Assembly (NCBI GenBank): GCA_902796455.1
Contig: CADBPH010000286.1
Span: 1 to 5,982, forward strand
From: an uncultured Bacteroidia bacterium
Lineage (GTDB): Bacteria; Bacteroidota; Bacteroidia; Bacteroidales; UBA932
Direction: 5' to 3'
DNA length: 5,982 bases
Shown: positions 1 to 5,982 of the stretch, in pieces
Numbering within the stretch: position 1 is the first letter of the stretch
How the letters are laid out: each line of letters begins with the position of its first letter
Notes under the pieces: model-generated
Told to the model about the DNA's origin: nothing
Database searches by the model: none
Seen by the model: only the letters and a program-made list of their open reading frames with translations
Program-made: the position numbers and the translations under genes

Positions 1-660
1 GGCTATCACCGTGCCCTTATACTGCTGAAGGTGAGCTTCAAGCCACTGGATGCTTTCGGTGTCCAGGTGGTTGGTGGGCTCGTCAAGAAGGAGGACGTCC
101 GGCTGGCGCAGGAGCAGGCGGCACAGGGCGACGCGGCGCTTCTCGCCGCCGGAAAGTTCCTTGATTTTCTGCTCCGGAGGAGGGCACTGGAGGGCGTCCA
201 TAGCCCTTTCCAGCTTGGAGTCGATCTCCCAACCGCCGTGATGCTCAATGAGTTCGGTGAGCTCGCCCTGGCGCTCGATGAGCTGGTTCATCCTGTCCGG
301 GTCAAGATTGGGATCCATAAAGGCGTCGTTGATGGAGTTATATTCCGCGAGGAGGTCCATCACTTCCTGGACGCCTTCGTGGACTACTTCAAGGACGGTC
401 TTTTCAGGGTCCATCTGAGGCTCCTGCTCGAGGTAGCCTACGCTGTATCCCGGGGCCCAGACGACTTCGCCCCTGTAGGATTTCTCCACGCCGGCGATTA
501 TCTTCAGGAGGGTCGATTTGCCGCTTCCGTTGAGACCGATGATGCCTATCTTGGCACCGTAGAAGAAGGAAAGATAGATGTCCTTGAGAATGACTTTATT
601 GTTGTGGGGGAGAACTTTCCCCACTCCGTTCATCGAGAAGATTATCTTTTCATCGGCCAT
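1..660 (-). CDS. ettA: EttA-type ABC-F ATPase, N-terminal 220 residues (partial)
   Basis: ABC-F proteins of the EttA type bind the ribosomal E site in the cytoplasm and gate early elongation according to the ATP/ADP ratio. The visible part is the whole first nucleotide-binding domain: Walker [10 protein letters not shown] at residues 42-50, ABC signature LSGGEKRR at 169-176, and Walker B followed by the ABC-F hallmark ([13 protein letters not shown], 188-200). Residues about 95-150, between Walker A and the signature, form the EttA 'arm' insertion ([18 protein letters not shown] and onward). The N-terminus (MNGVGKVLP, then [16 protein letters not shown]) and the [15 protein letters not shown] stretch resemble E. 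coli EttA rather than Uup or the resistance-type ABC-F proteins. There is no transmembrane segment. The family is about 555-560 residues, so the linker and second ATPase domain lie beyond base 1. The start at 660 is the first ATG after a -7 element and needs no Shine-Dalgarno. The gene is divergent from the esterase at 721. Confidence 0.95.
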   Translation of the reverse strand, partial: MADEKIIFSMNGVGKVLPHNNKVILKDIYLSFFYGAKIGIIGLNGSGKSTLLKIIAGVEKSYRGEVVWAPGYSVGYLEQEPQMDPEKTVLEVVHEGVQEVMDLLAEYNSINDAFMDPNLDPDRMNQLIERQGELTELIEHHGGWEIDSKLERAMDALQCPPPEQKIKELSGGEKRRVALCRLLLRQPDVLLLDEPTNHLDTESIQWLEAHLQQYKGTVIA

Positions 661-672
661 AGTCGCGGTGTT

Positions 673-704
673 TTTGCAAACATACGAAAAAAAGGTTAAA
701 TTTG
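673..704 (+). promoter_or_regulatory. Putative promoter of the CE2-like esterase gene
   Basis: TTTG at 673-676 is followed after exactly 20 nt by TAAATTTG at 697-704, matching both halves of the Bacteroidetes primary sigma promoter (TTTG, about 19-21 nt, TAnnTTTG). The ATG at 721 lies 17 nt past the last G. The -33 element directly abuts the ettA -7 element on the other strand; the junction is the palindrome TTTGCAAA (673-680). Confidence 0.7.
677..684 (-). promoter_or_regulatory. Putative ettA promoter, -7 element
   Basis: On the minus strand this reads TATGTTTG, an exact match to the Bacteroidetes -7 consensus TAnnTTTG. Its last G lies 17 nt from the A of the ettA ATG, which predicts a leader of about 11 nt if the start point sits as it appears to at ffs. 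About 20 nt upstream only a TTTC-like sequence is present, so the -33 half is weak. Confidence 0.6.
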
Positions 705-720
705 GAAAAATATCGGTATT

Positions 721-1809
721 ATGAAGAGAATTCTGGCGTTTTTGCTCATTATTTCAAGCCTTTCAGCCCGCGCGGCGGATATTGTAACCCCTGCTTCCGA
801 CTCCCGTATCACCGTGATTGGCAGGACTCTGGCCCAAGGTGATGACGTCTCCTTCGACTGGACGGGCGTCTATGTCCGTGTGGCCTTCGAGGGGAAATAT
901 ATTGCCCTCCGTGCCTCCGACACAAAGAAGAACTATTACAACGTCTGGCTGGACAAAGACACTTCCTGCGAGCCCGACAAGGTGATAACGACCTTTGGCA
1001 GCGACAGCCTCATAGTGCTGTTCGACGGTATCAAAGGCAAGGGAGTGCATAACCTCACCCTCCAGAAGCGCACGGAAGCCGAGCAGGGCAAGACGACCCT
1101 GCACTGCTTCGTCACCCGCGGCCCCGTGGTGCAGGCAGAGCCCCTGCGTCCCCGCCTCATCGAATTCGTAGGTGACTCATACACTTGCGGTTACGGCACT
1201 GAAAGCCTCTCCCGGTCGGACCCTTTCAAGCCCGAGACGGAGAATGCCAATAAGACATATGCCACCATCCTCAGCCGCTATTTCGGCGCGGACTATATGC
1301 TCGTGGCCCATTCGGGGCAGGGGATTGACCGCAATTACGGCGACTTCGGCCGCGGCTTCGCTATGCCCGAGCGCTACCTTAACACGTTCGACTGCGTAGA
1401 AGGTTCTCCGGCGTGGAAGCCCTCCGGGCAGAAGCCTGACCTGACGGTCATATATCTCTGTACCAACGACTTCTCCACCGGGCGCCAGCCCACGATAGGG
1501 GAGTTCCGCAGGCATTATATCCAGCTCCTCAAGGCTATCAAGGACAACTATGGCCCTGCTCATAAGATTCTCTGCGTTGCCGGTCCATCGGACGAACTGA
1601 TGCCGCAATATGTCCGCAGCGCCGTCGAGGCTTCCGGCCTGGAACAGGTCTGGAGCGTGAACCTCTGCCCTATGGCCATCAATATGGATTCGGACCTGGG
1701 AGCCAGCTGGCACCCCAATTACGCCGGCCAGACCAAATGGGCCTATGCCCTGCTTCCATATGTCGCCACCATCACCGGCTGGCCGCTCGAGGCTTCCATT
1801 CTCCGGTAG
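721..1809 (+). CDS. Secreted SGNH/GDSL esterase, carbohydrate esterase family 2-like
   Basis: This is a 362-residue protein probably removing acetyl (acyl) groups from plant or host glycans after export. Residues 1-19 form a type I signal peptide (KR, hydrophobic core [10 protein letters not shown], cleavage near SARA/AD). Residues about 20-135 look like the beta-sandwich N-terminal domain of CE2 enzymes. The SGNH hydrolase domain follows: nucleophile motif GDSYTCGYG (151-159, Ser153), block II AHSGQGI (196-202), block III TND (248-250, oxyanion Asn249), and the C-terminal SWHPN with catalytic His331. The triad acid expected just before the His is not obvious: the residue two before it is Ser329, so a Ser-His dyad is possible. 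CE2 proteins are typically about 330-370 residues, so the length fits. No SusC/SusD genes or glycoside hydrolases are visible nearby; the gene stands alone between divergent ettA and ffs. A general SGNH lipase or deacetylase is the alternative; exact substrate unknown. Confidence 0.88.
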   Translation: MKRILAFLLIISSLSARAADIVTPASDSRITVIGRTLAQGDDVSFDWTGVYVRVAFEGKYIALRASDTKKNYYNVWLDKDTSCEPDKVITTFGSDSLIVLFDGIKGKGVHNLTLQKRTEAEQGKTTLHCFVTRGPVVQAEPLRPRLIEFVGDSYTCGYGTESLSRSDPFKPETENANKTYATILSRYFGADYMLVAHSGQGIDRNYGDFGRGFAMPERYLNTFDCVEGSPAWKPSGQKPDLTVIYLCTNDFSTGRQPTIGEFRRHYIQLLKAIKDNYGPAHKILCVAGPSDELMPQYVRSAVEASGLEQVWSVNLCPMAINMDSDLGASWHPNYAGQTKWAYALLPYVATITGWPLEASILR

Positions 1810-1823
1810 TTATTTTCGGAGTA

Positions 1824-1855
1824 TTTGGAAAACCGAACAATCTTTGTTATCTTTG
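1824..1855 (+). promoter_or_regulatory. Promoter of the SRP RNA gene
   Basis: TTTG at 1824-1827, a 20-nt spacer, then TATCTTTG at 1848-1855: a complete match to the Bacteroidetes promoter consensus. The RNA's predicted first base, the start of the closing helix GGGAAAG, is six bases past the last G (1861), as expected for transcription initiation. The promoter begins only 14 bp after the esterase stop codon. No strong terminator for the esterase precedes it; the one inverted repeat, TTCGG 1815-1819 with CCGAA 1833-1837, is short with a 13-nt loop. Confidence 0.85.
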
Positions 1856-1860
1856 CAGAC

Positions 1861-1963
1861 GGGAAAGTCGTACACGACCAGCTCCCTCTGAACTCCCCCA
1901 GGGCCGGAAGGCAGCAAGGGTAGGAGGTCGTAGCGGTGCGATGTGCCAAGCTTTCCCTTTTTT
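1861..1963 (+). ncRNA. ffs: Signal recognition particle RNA (small bacterial 4.5S type)
   Basis: This is the RNA scaffold that binds Ffh (SRP54) and, with FtsY, targets nascent inner-membrane proteins to the Sec translocon. The conserved domain IV core is unmistakable: the GGAA tetraloop at 1906-1909 is closed by GCC (1903-1905) pairing GGC (1910-1912), followed by the symmetric internal loop CAGG (1899-1902) facing AGCA (1913-1916), then CCC/GGG pairing. Outer helices are consistent with a single rod: ACGACC (1874-1879) with GGTCGT (1926-1931), GTACA near 1870-1874 with TGTGC at 1942-1946, and the terminal helix GGGAAAG (1861-1867) with CTTTCCC (1951-1957). At about 100 nt it is the short form without an Alu domain. 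A strong promoter precedes it and a T-tract follows. The exact 3' end is inferred, somewhere between 1957 and 1969. Confidence 0.95.
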
Positions 1964-1969
1964 CTTTTT
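1951..1969 (+). terminator. Probable 3' end/terminator of ffs (T-tract)
   Basis: The 3' strand of the terminal SRP helix (CTTTCCC, 1951-1957) runs directly into six T, one C and five T (1958-1969), so the RNA's own closing helix may serve as the terminator stem. On the minus strand the same bases give an A-tract, so this would not terminate the convergent FAD-gene transcript, and no minus-strand hairpin with a T-tract is visible here. Confidence 0.55.
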
Positions 1970-3665
1970 AAACAGTCCCGTCCGCTGCTGCGGCCGTTTC
2001 CACAGCCTCTCCGGCCAGGAACCGGGACGCCGCGACAGCACAATTGATTCCATCCAGGGCAGACGAAACGATACCGCCCGAATAACCGGCACCTTCTCCG
2101 CAGGGGAACAGACCCGGGACATCGGGACACTGGCAGGTCTCGGAATCCCGTACCATACGAATGGGCGAAGAAGTCCGCGACTCTACGGCCAGCAGAAGGG
2201 CGTCATCGGTATAGTATCCGCGCATCACTTTCTTGTCCACAAGCGGGAACGCTTCCCGCAACCGGTCCGCAACCAGCGGAGGCAGCAGTTCGTGCAACGG
2301 CGCCGATACGACACCCGGCTTATAGGAAGTATCCGGCAAACTCTCGGACACCTCTCCCTGGCAGAAATCGGTCATCCGCTGCGCCGGCGCCGCGAGGGGA
2401 TTCCCCTCCCCGCCGGTTTCAGCGCGGCGCGTCCGGACATATTCGAACATGTTCCGCTCGACATCCTGCTGGAAGTGCAGCAGGGCGAAGGGACCGTCCC
2501 CGGCATATTCCTCCGGAGCATCCTCCGGCTCAATCTGGACCACGACGCCGGCATTGGCCCAGCGGGAATTCCGCGCGGAATTGGACATGCCGTTCAGCAC
2601 GGTCTGGCCATCCTCGGTGGCCGAAGGGACCAGGATGCCGCCCGGGCACATGCAGAAAGAAAAGACACCGCGTCCGTCCACTTGCTCGGCAAACGAATAT
2701 TCTGCCGCCGGCATCCCTTCTTCCCACTGGCCGTGATACCGCATGCGGTTGACCAGCGACTGGGGATGTTCGACCCGGACGCCGAGCGCAAATCCCTTGG
2801 CCTGCAATTCCCAGCCTTTGTCGCGGAACAGTTCGTACATGTCCCTGGCAGAATGGCCGGTAGCCAGGATGACCGCCGCGGCCTTGTACACGATCCGGCG
2901 CGGCTTCTCTTCAGAATGATCCTCAACTTTCACGTTGAAGGTACCGTTCTTTAACCTCGTGATATCCACCACCTTGGAATCGAAATGATACGCTCCCCCA
3001 TGGTCCGTGACACAGTGGCGGATGTTCTCGACAACCCGCGGCAGCTTGTCCGTACCGATATGCGGATGGGCATCCACGAGGATGGCCGGATCCGCCCCGA
3101 AGGCCACGAACTGCGACAGGACTTCGCGGATATCCCCGCGCTTGGAGGAACGCGTATAGAGCTTTCCGTCGGAAAACGCCCCGGCACCGCCCTCGCCGAA
3201 ACAGTAGTTGGAATCGGGATGGACCTGCCCGGTTTTAGAGAGACGGGCCATGTCGAATTTGCGGCGATGCACGTCCTTGCCACGCTCCAGGACAACCGGG
3301 CACAGCCCGAGGGTCAGCAACTTGAGCGCCGCGAAGAGACCGGCGGGACCTGCGCCCACCACGATGACCTTGGGCGCATCCGCCACATCCCGGTAAGGAG
3401 CGGGCTGGTATTCATCGGACGGCTCACCGGAGAGCCTGCCCTCGATCTGGTAACGCATTTTCACGTCTCCGCGGGCGTCAATCGAGCGCCGGACAATGCG
3501 GCAGACCGCATCCGCACCGACCAGGGTCGGCTGGTATGATTTCGTCGGATCAATGACATTGATTACGGCACTGCGGCGCAGGTGGAGGGCCTGGGCGGCC
3601 GCTTTCCGGATATCGTCCTGGCGCGGCTCACGGCCGACCGGACAAGTAACTTCAAATAAAACCAT
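1968..3665 (-). CDS. Uncharacterised FAD-dependent dehydrogenase (COG2509 type)
   Basis: This is a 565-residue cytoplasmic flavoprotein; the family is widespread but has no established reaction. Residues 1-85 form a small N-terminal domain with the family's VRRSIDARG motif (58-66). The Rossmann FAD-binding motif VIVVGAGPAGLFAALKL spans 100-116 and LERGK is at 126-130. FGEGGAGAFSDGKLYTR (156-172), ATGHSARD (268-275) and GRGVFSFCMCPGG (331-343, with Cys338 and Cys340) are typical of this group. The C-terminal FAD segment GLFPCGEGAGYSGGI is at 518-532. Length is normal for the family and there are no membrane segments. The start at 3665 lies 15 bp after the tsaD stop, with A-rich sequence and no clear Shine-Dalgarno, so it is probably second in a tsaD operon. 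It converges on ffs and its stop lies in the ffs T-tract. Family assignment is from recalled motifs; the function is not inferred. Confidence 0.9.
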   Translation of the reverse strand: MVLFEVTCPVGREPRQDDIRKAAAQALHLRRSAVINVIDPTKSYQPTLVGADAVCRIVRRSIDARGDVKMRYQIEGRLSGEPSDEYQPAPYRDVADAPKVIVVGAGPAGLFAALKLLTLGLCPVVLERGKDVHRRKFDMARLSKTGQVHPDSNYCFGEGGAGAFSDGKLYTRSSKRGDIREVLSQFVAFGADPAILVDAHPHIGTDKLPRVVENIRHCVTDHGGAYHFDSKVVDITRLKNGTFNVKVEDHSEEKPRRIVYKAAAVILATGHSARDMYELFRDKGWELQAKGFALGVRVEHPQSLVNRMRYHGQWEEGMPAAEYSFAEQVDGRGVFSFCMCPGGILVPSATEDGQTVLNGMSNSARNSRWANAGVVVQIEPEDAPEEYAGDGPFALLHFQQDVERNMFEYVRTRRAETGGEGNPLAAPAQRMTDFCQGEVSESLPDTSYKPGVVSAPLHELLPPLVADRLREAFPLVDKKVMRGYYTDDALLLAVESRTSSPIRMVRDSETCQCPDVPGLFPCGEGAGYSGGIVSSALDGINCAVAASRFLAGEAVETAAAADGTV

Positions 3666-3680
3666 GAAATGTTCTTTTCA

Positions 3681-4706
3681 TTAAAAATCCGCCATGCGGG
3701 AAACGGGAGCGACATCCAGCGGGGTCTGCTCGCCGGCGAGCAGGTGGAAATACCCGGCAATCGCGATCATGGCCGCATTGTCGGTCGTGAATTTGAATTC
3801 CGGCAAATAGGTATTCCATCCCCGGCGCTGTCCTTCGGACTGGATCCGGGCCCGCAGGCCGCTGTTGGCGGAGACACCTCCCCCGATGGTAATTTCCTTG
3901 ATCCCGGTCTGTCGGGAAGCCTTGACCAGCTTATCCAACAGGATATCGATGAGGACCTTCTGGAAGCTTGCGCAAATGTCCTCCTTGTTCTTTTCCATGA
4001 AGTCCGGATCCTTCTTCAATTCATCCCGGACAAAATACAGCAGCGACGTCTTGACCCCGCTGAAACTATAATCCAGCCCCGGGACATGCGGCTTCGCGAA
4101 GGTGAACCGTTCCGGATTCCCGGCAGCGGCCAGCCGGTCGATCACCGGGCCGCCCGGATACCCGAGCCCCATCATTTTCGAGCATTTGTCGAAGGCCTCC
4201 CCGACCGCATCGTCAATGGTCTGGCCCAGGATCTCGAACTGCAGCGGGCTGTCCACCCGTACGATTTGGGAGTTCCCGCCCGAAACGAGCAGGCAAAGGT
4301 ACGGGAACGCGGGATGGCGGTTTTCCTTGCCCTCCTGTTTGATGAAATTGGCCAGGATATGGCCCTGGAGGTGGTTGACCATGATAATGGGCTTGTCCAG
4401 CGCGATGCCCAGCGCCTTGGCGAAGGAGGTGCCGACCAACAGCGAGCCCAACAGTCCGGGGCCGCGGGTAAAGGCCACGGCATCAATATCCGAAACGGTC
4501 AGGCCGGCCTTCGAAATGGCCTGGCTGACAACCGGAACGATATTCTTTTCATGGGCACGGGAGGCCAGCTCCGGGACGACGCCGCCATAGTCTTTGTGAA
4601 CCTGCTGGCTGGCAATGACATTGGAGAGCAGATAACCGTCGCGGATCACCGCCGCAGAGGTATCATCGCAAGAAGATTCGATGCCAAGTACGATTTCTGG
4701 ATTCAT
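3681..4706 (-). CDS. tsaD: tRNA N6-adenosine threonylcarbamoyltransferase TsaD
   Basis: TsaD, with TsaB and TsaE, transfers the threonylcarbamoyl group from TC-AMP (made by TsaC) to A37 of tRNAs reading ANN codons, giving t6A. Numbering from the start at 4706 (341 residues, the family's usual length), the ASKHA fold shows the glycine-rich VLGIESSCDDTSAAVI at 5-20, the metal-binding HxxxH in VNHLQGHILANF (His112, His116), LLVSGGNSQI near 140-149, GEAFDKCSKMMGLGYPGGP near 169-187, the GGGVSAN nucleotide loop at 275-281, and the third metal ligand Asp309 in TTDNAAMIA. An in-frame ATG nine codons upstream (4733) would give 350 residues. I prefer 4706 because the family usually begins within a few residues of the GIESSCDDT motif and because a -7 promoter element lies between the two ATGs. 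The gene is first in a likely two-gene unit with the FAD dehydrogenase and divergent from the TamB-like gene. Confidence 0.96.
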   Translation of the reverse strand: MNPEIVLGIESSCDDTSAAVIRDGYLLSNVIASQQVHKDYGGVVPELASRAHEKNIVPVVSQAISKAGLTVSDIDAVAFTRGPGLLGSLLVGTSFAKALGIALDKPIIMVNHLQGHILANFIKQEGKENRHPAFPYLCLLVSGGNSQIVRVDSPLQFEILGQTIDDAVGEAFDKCSKMMGLGYPGGPVIDRLAAAGNPERFTFAKPHVPGLDYSFSGVKTSLLYFVRDELKKDPDFMEKNKEDICASFQKVLIDILLDKLVKASRQTGIKEITIGGGVSANSGLRARIQSEGQRRGWNTYLPEFKFTTDNAAMIAIAGYFHLLAGEQTPLDVAPVSRMADF

Positions 4707-4712
4707 AGCGCG

Positions 4713-4720
4713 CAAAGATA
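4713..4720 (-). promoter_or_regulatory. Putative tsaD promoter, -7 element
   Basis: On the minus strand this reads TATCTTTG, the same octamer found in the ffs promoter. Only six bases (CGCGCT) separate it from the tsaD ATG at 4706. By analogy with ffs, transcription would begin at about 4707, making the mRNA leaderless or nearly so. No TTTG is present at the expected -33 spacing, so the call rests on the -7 match and position. Confidence 0.55.
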
Positions 4721-4733
4721 ACACTATTTTCAT

Positions 4734-4741
4734 TATTTTTG
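4734..4741 (+). promoter_or_regulatory. Putative promoter of the TamB-like gene, -7 element
   Basis: TATTTTTG matches TAnnTTTG and lies 13 bp from the divergent tsaD -7 element. The ATG at 4758 is 17 nt past its last G, the same distance as at ettA and at the esterase gene. No clear -33 TTTG is present 19-21 nt upstream. The match is T-rich and could arise by chance. Confidence 0.5.
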
Positions 4742-4762
4742 TGGGTTAAACATCCCCATGCC

Positions 4763-5982
4763 ATCAAAAAGGTTCTGAAAATAAGCCTCAAGGTACTGGC
4801 TGCCCTGCTGCTGATCCTCCTTTCGGCAGCGGTCGCCCTGCAGTCGCCCGCTGTCCAGACATGGGTCGGACGGAAAGTGCTGCATGCCCTGCAGGACCGC
4901 ATGGAAGGAGAAATCACTTTTGACAAGATTCACATCAAGCCGTTCAATACGCTGGTAGTGAATAATCTGGCCCTGGTCGACCGCCATCCCGAAGGGACCG
5001 GACATCCACTGGGTGCCATCGATACGGTGCTGAAAGCGGAAACCGTGAGTGCCACCTTTTCGCTGAAGGGGCTCTTCCAGAAAGAGGGATTGCACGTCAA
5101 GAAAGCGACCGTCGAGCACGGGTACCTCGCCCTGGCCATCGAGCCGTCCAAGGATACCTTGCACCCGTCGGAGACCAACCTGCTCCGCACCCTCGGCATC
5201 ACCCCGAAAAAGAAAGATACGAAGCGGGAACACGTTTTCGACATCGGCCGTGTGGAGTTGAAGGACTTCGGCTTCAAGATGAAGAATTACATCGCCTACA
5301 AAGGCGGGCACCCCAGCGGGTCAATAGACTTTACAGACCTGGATATCAGCGAAATCAACCTGAAAGGAAAAGACCTTGTGCTCGGCGGAGGCATCATGTC
5401 CGGGACGGCGGAGGAACTGTCCCTGCGGGAAAAGAGCGGCTTTGTCTGCAACCACCTCAGCGGCAGCACCCGCGTCGGCAACGGAAAAACGCTGATCGAG
5501 CATCTCCGGATCCGGGATGTGTTTTCCGACCTGTCCCTGCCGCAGCTGGATTTCCTGTATCAGAATTCCAAATCCTGGTCCAATTTCCTGGAAGAAGTCC
5601 GGATCCGGGGATTGATCCGGAACTCGCGGCTGAGCCTGCAGACCCTGGGGTATTTCGCGCCGGGCCTTGCCGGCAAATCGATGATTGCCCGCCTGGACGG
5701 ACGCGTGGACGGGTATGTCCGGAATTTCACCCTTGATAACTTGCATGTAGAAACGCTGGAGAGCAATGTCTCCACCACCTTGAGCGGACGGGTTTCCGGC
5801 CTTCCGGCAATCCGGTCGGTGCAAGTGGATGCGGCCGTCAAGAACCTGGCTTTCACGACCCAAGGTCTCAACAAACTGCTCAGCGGTTTCGCCCCCGGCA
5901 CCAAACTGGATCTGTCGCGCTTCGCTCCCGGGGAGCAGATCCAATTCGACGGGACAGTCAAGGGCCGGCTGGACCAACTGAA
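4763..5982 (+). CDS. TamB/AsmA-like envelope protein, N-terminal part (partial, start uncertain)
   Basis: An open frame of about 406 codons runs off the window end. It opens with a basic stretch and one membrane anchor (KKVLKISLKVLAALLLILL and following hydrophobic residues), then LQSPAVQTWVGRKVL and FDKIHIKPFNTLVVNNLALVD, the pattern of Bacteroidetes proteins annotated 'translocation/assembly module TamB', usually well over 1000 residues. Downstream are repeated short alternating beta segments (VELKDFGFKMKN, IDFTDLDISEINLKG, LDGRVDGYVRNFTLDN, FDGTVKGRLD) consistent with the groove-shaped AsmA/TamB fold that spans the periplasm and is implicated in lipid transfer and outer-membrane assembly. 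The start is unclear. The frame is open from 4709, but no in-frame ATG exists before 4901, which would remove the anchor. The well-spaced ATG at 4758 is one base out of frame. In-frame alternatives are TTG at 4739, inside the -7 element, and ATC at 4763; 4763 is used here only as a placeholder. The gene is divergent from tsaD, an arrangement I recall from Bacteroidales. Confidence 0.85.
   Translation, partial: MKKVLKISLKVLAALLLILLSAAVALQSPAVQTWVGRKVLHALQDRMEGEITFDKIHIKPFNTLVVNNLALVDRHPEGTGHPLGAIDTVLKAETVSATFSLKGLFQKEGLHVKKATVEHGYLALAIEPSKDTLHPSETNLLRTLGITPKKKDTKREHVFDIGRVELKDFGFKMKNYIAYKGGHPSGSIDFTDLDISEINLKGKDLVLGGGIMSGTAEELSLREKSGFVCNHLSGSTRVGNGKTLIEHLRIRDVFSDLSLPQLDFLYQNSKSWSNFLEEVRIRGLIRNSRLSLQTLGYFAPGLAGKSMIARLDGRVDGYVRNFTLDNLHVETLESNVSTTLSGRVSGLPAIRSVQVDAAVKNLAFTTQGLNKLLSGFAPGTKLDLSRFAPGEQIQFDGTVKGRLDQL

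Noticed and set aside
31..699. A 222-codon plus-strand frame opposite ettA.
   Set aside because: The minus strand has complete Walker A, signature and Walker B motifs in the right order; the plus frame is a shadow.
1815..1837. Inverted repeat TTCGG/CCGAA after the esterase stop as a possible terminator.
   Set aside because: The stem is only five pairs with a 13-nt loop that contains the ffs -33 element, and no T-tract follows directly.
1737..2954. A 405-codon open frame on the plus strand antisense to the FAD dehydrogenase, also crossing the esterase 3' end and ffs.
   Set aside because: It runs straight through the SRP RNA and opposes a gene with clear FAD motifs; its translation is rich in Arg, Pro and Gly with no recognisable domain. 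It is a shadow of GC-rich codon use.
3652..3681. A nine-codon mini-ORF overlapping the tsaD stop (TAATG) and the start of the FAD gene, suggestive of translational coupling.
   Set aside because: It is short, A/T-rich and in a different frame from the FAD gene; one chance ATG in a 15-bp spacer is not evidence of a leader peptide.
3669..4721. A 350-codon plus-strand frame antisense to tsaD over nearly its full length.
   Set aside because: Mirror-frame artefact: tsaD carries all family motifs on the minus strand, while this frame has no recognisable domain and no plausible start context.
4733..5311. A 192-codon minus-strand frame opposite the TamB-like gene, and similar ones at 5321-5977.
   Set aside because: The plus strand encodes a membrane anchor and TamB-like beta repeats continuously to the window end; the minus frames resemble no family I recognise.
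5516..5608. The perfect 10-bp palindrome CCGGATCCGG occurs twice (5516-5525 and 5599-5608).
   Set aside because: Both copies encode Arg-Ile-Arg within similar TamB-like beta segments using preferred codons; no further flanking similarity suggests a repeat element or binding site.

Overview
The window looks like ordinary chromosomal DNA from a GC-rich member of the Bacteroidetes, most likely order Bacteroidales. Two things point there. Every intergenic region carries the Bacteroidetes-type promoter (-7 element TAnnTTTG, in two cases with TTTG 20 nt upstream), with no convincing Shine-Dalgarno sequences. The gene content also fits: a divergent tsaD / TamB-like pair, a COG2509 FAD protein and a compact bacterial SRP RNA. 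The genus cannot be fixed from the sequence alone. Genes are packed tightly; the longest non-coding gap is about 60 bp, so no stretch over 300 bases lacks a gene.

Layout. (1) 1-660, minus: N-terminal 220 residues of the ABC-F translation factor EttA, cut by the window edge. (2) 661-720: short divergent promoter region in which the ettA -7 element abuts the -33 element of the next gene. (3) 721-1809, plus: secreted two-domain SGNH esterase resembling carbohydrate esterase family 2. (4) 1824-1969, plus: the SRP (4.5S-type) RNA gene ffs with a full promoter and a T-rich end. (5) 1968-3665, minus: FAD-dependent dehydrogenase of the COG2509 type, convergent with ffs and ending at its T-tract. (6) 3681-4706, minus: tsaD, 15 bp upstream of the FAD gene and probably co-transcribed with it. 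(7) 4707-4757: divergent promoter region. (8) about 4758 to the end, plus: N-terminal part of a large TamB/AsmA-like envelope protein, open at the window edge, whose start codon is problematic.

Functionally this is mostly housekeeping: translation (ettA, tsaD), protein targeting (ffs) and envelope lipid/protein transport (TamB-like), plus one accessory glycan esterase and one conserved flavoprotein of unknown role. I see no mobile element, CRISPR array, tRNA, phage or defence gene, and no convincing undescribed multi-gene system. The points most worth a second look are the TamB-like start, where the only well-placed ATG is out of frame by one base, the almost leaderless tsaD start implied by its -7 element, the interlocked ettA/esterase promoters, and the esterase whose expected acidic triad residue reads as serine.
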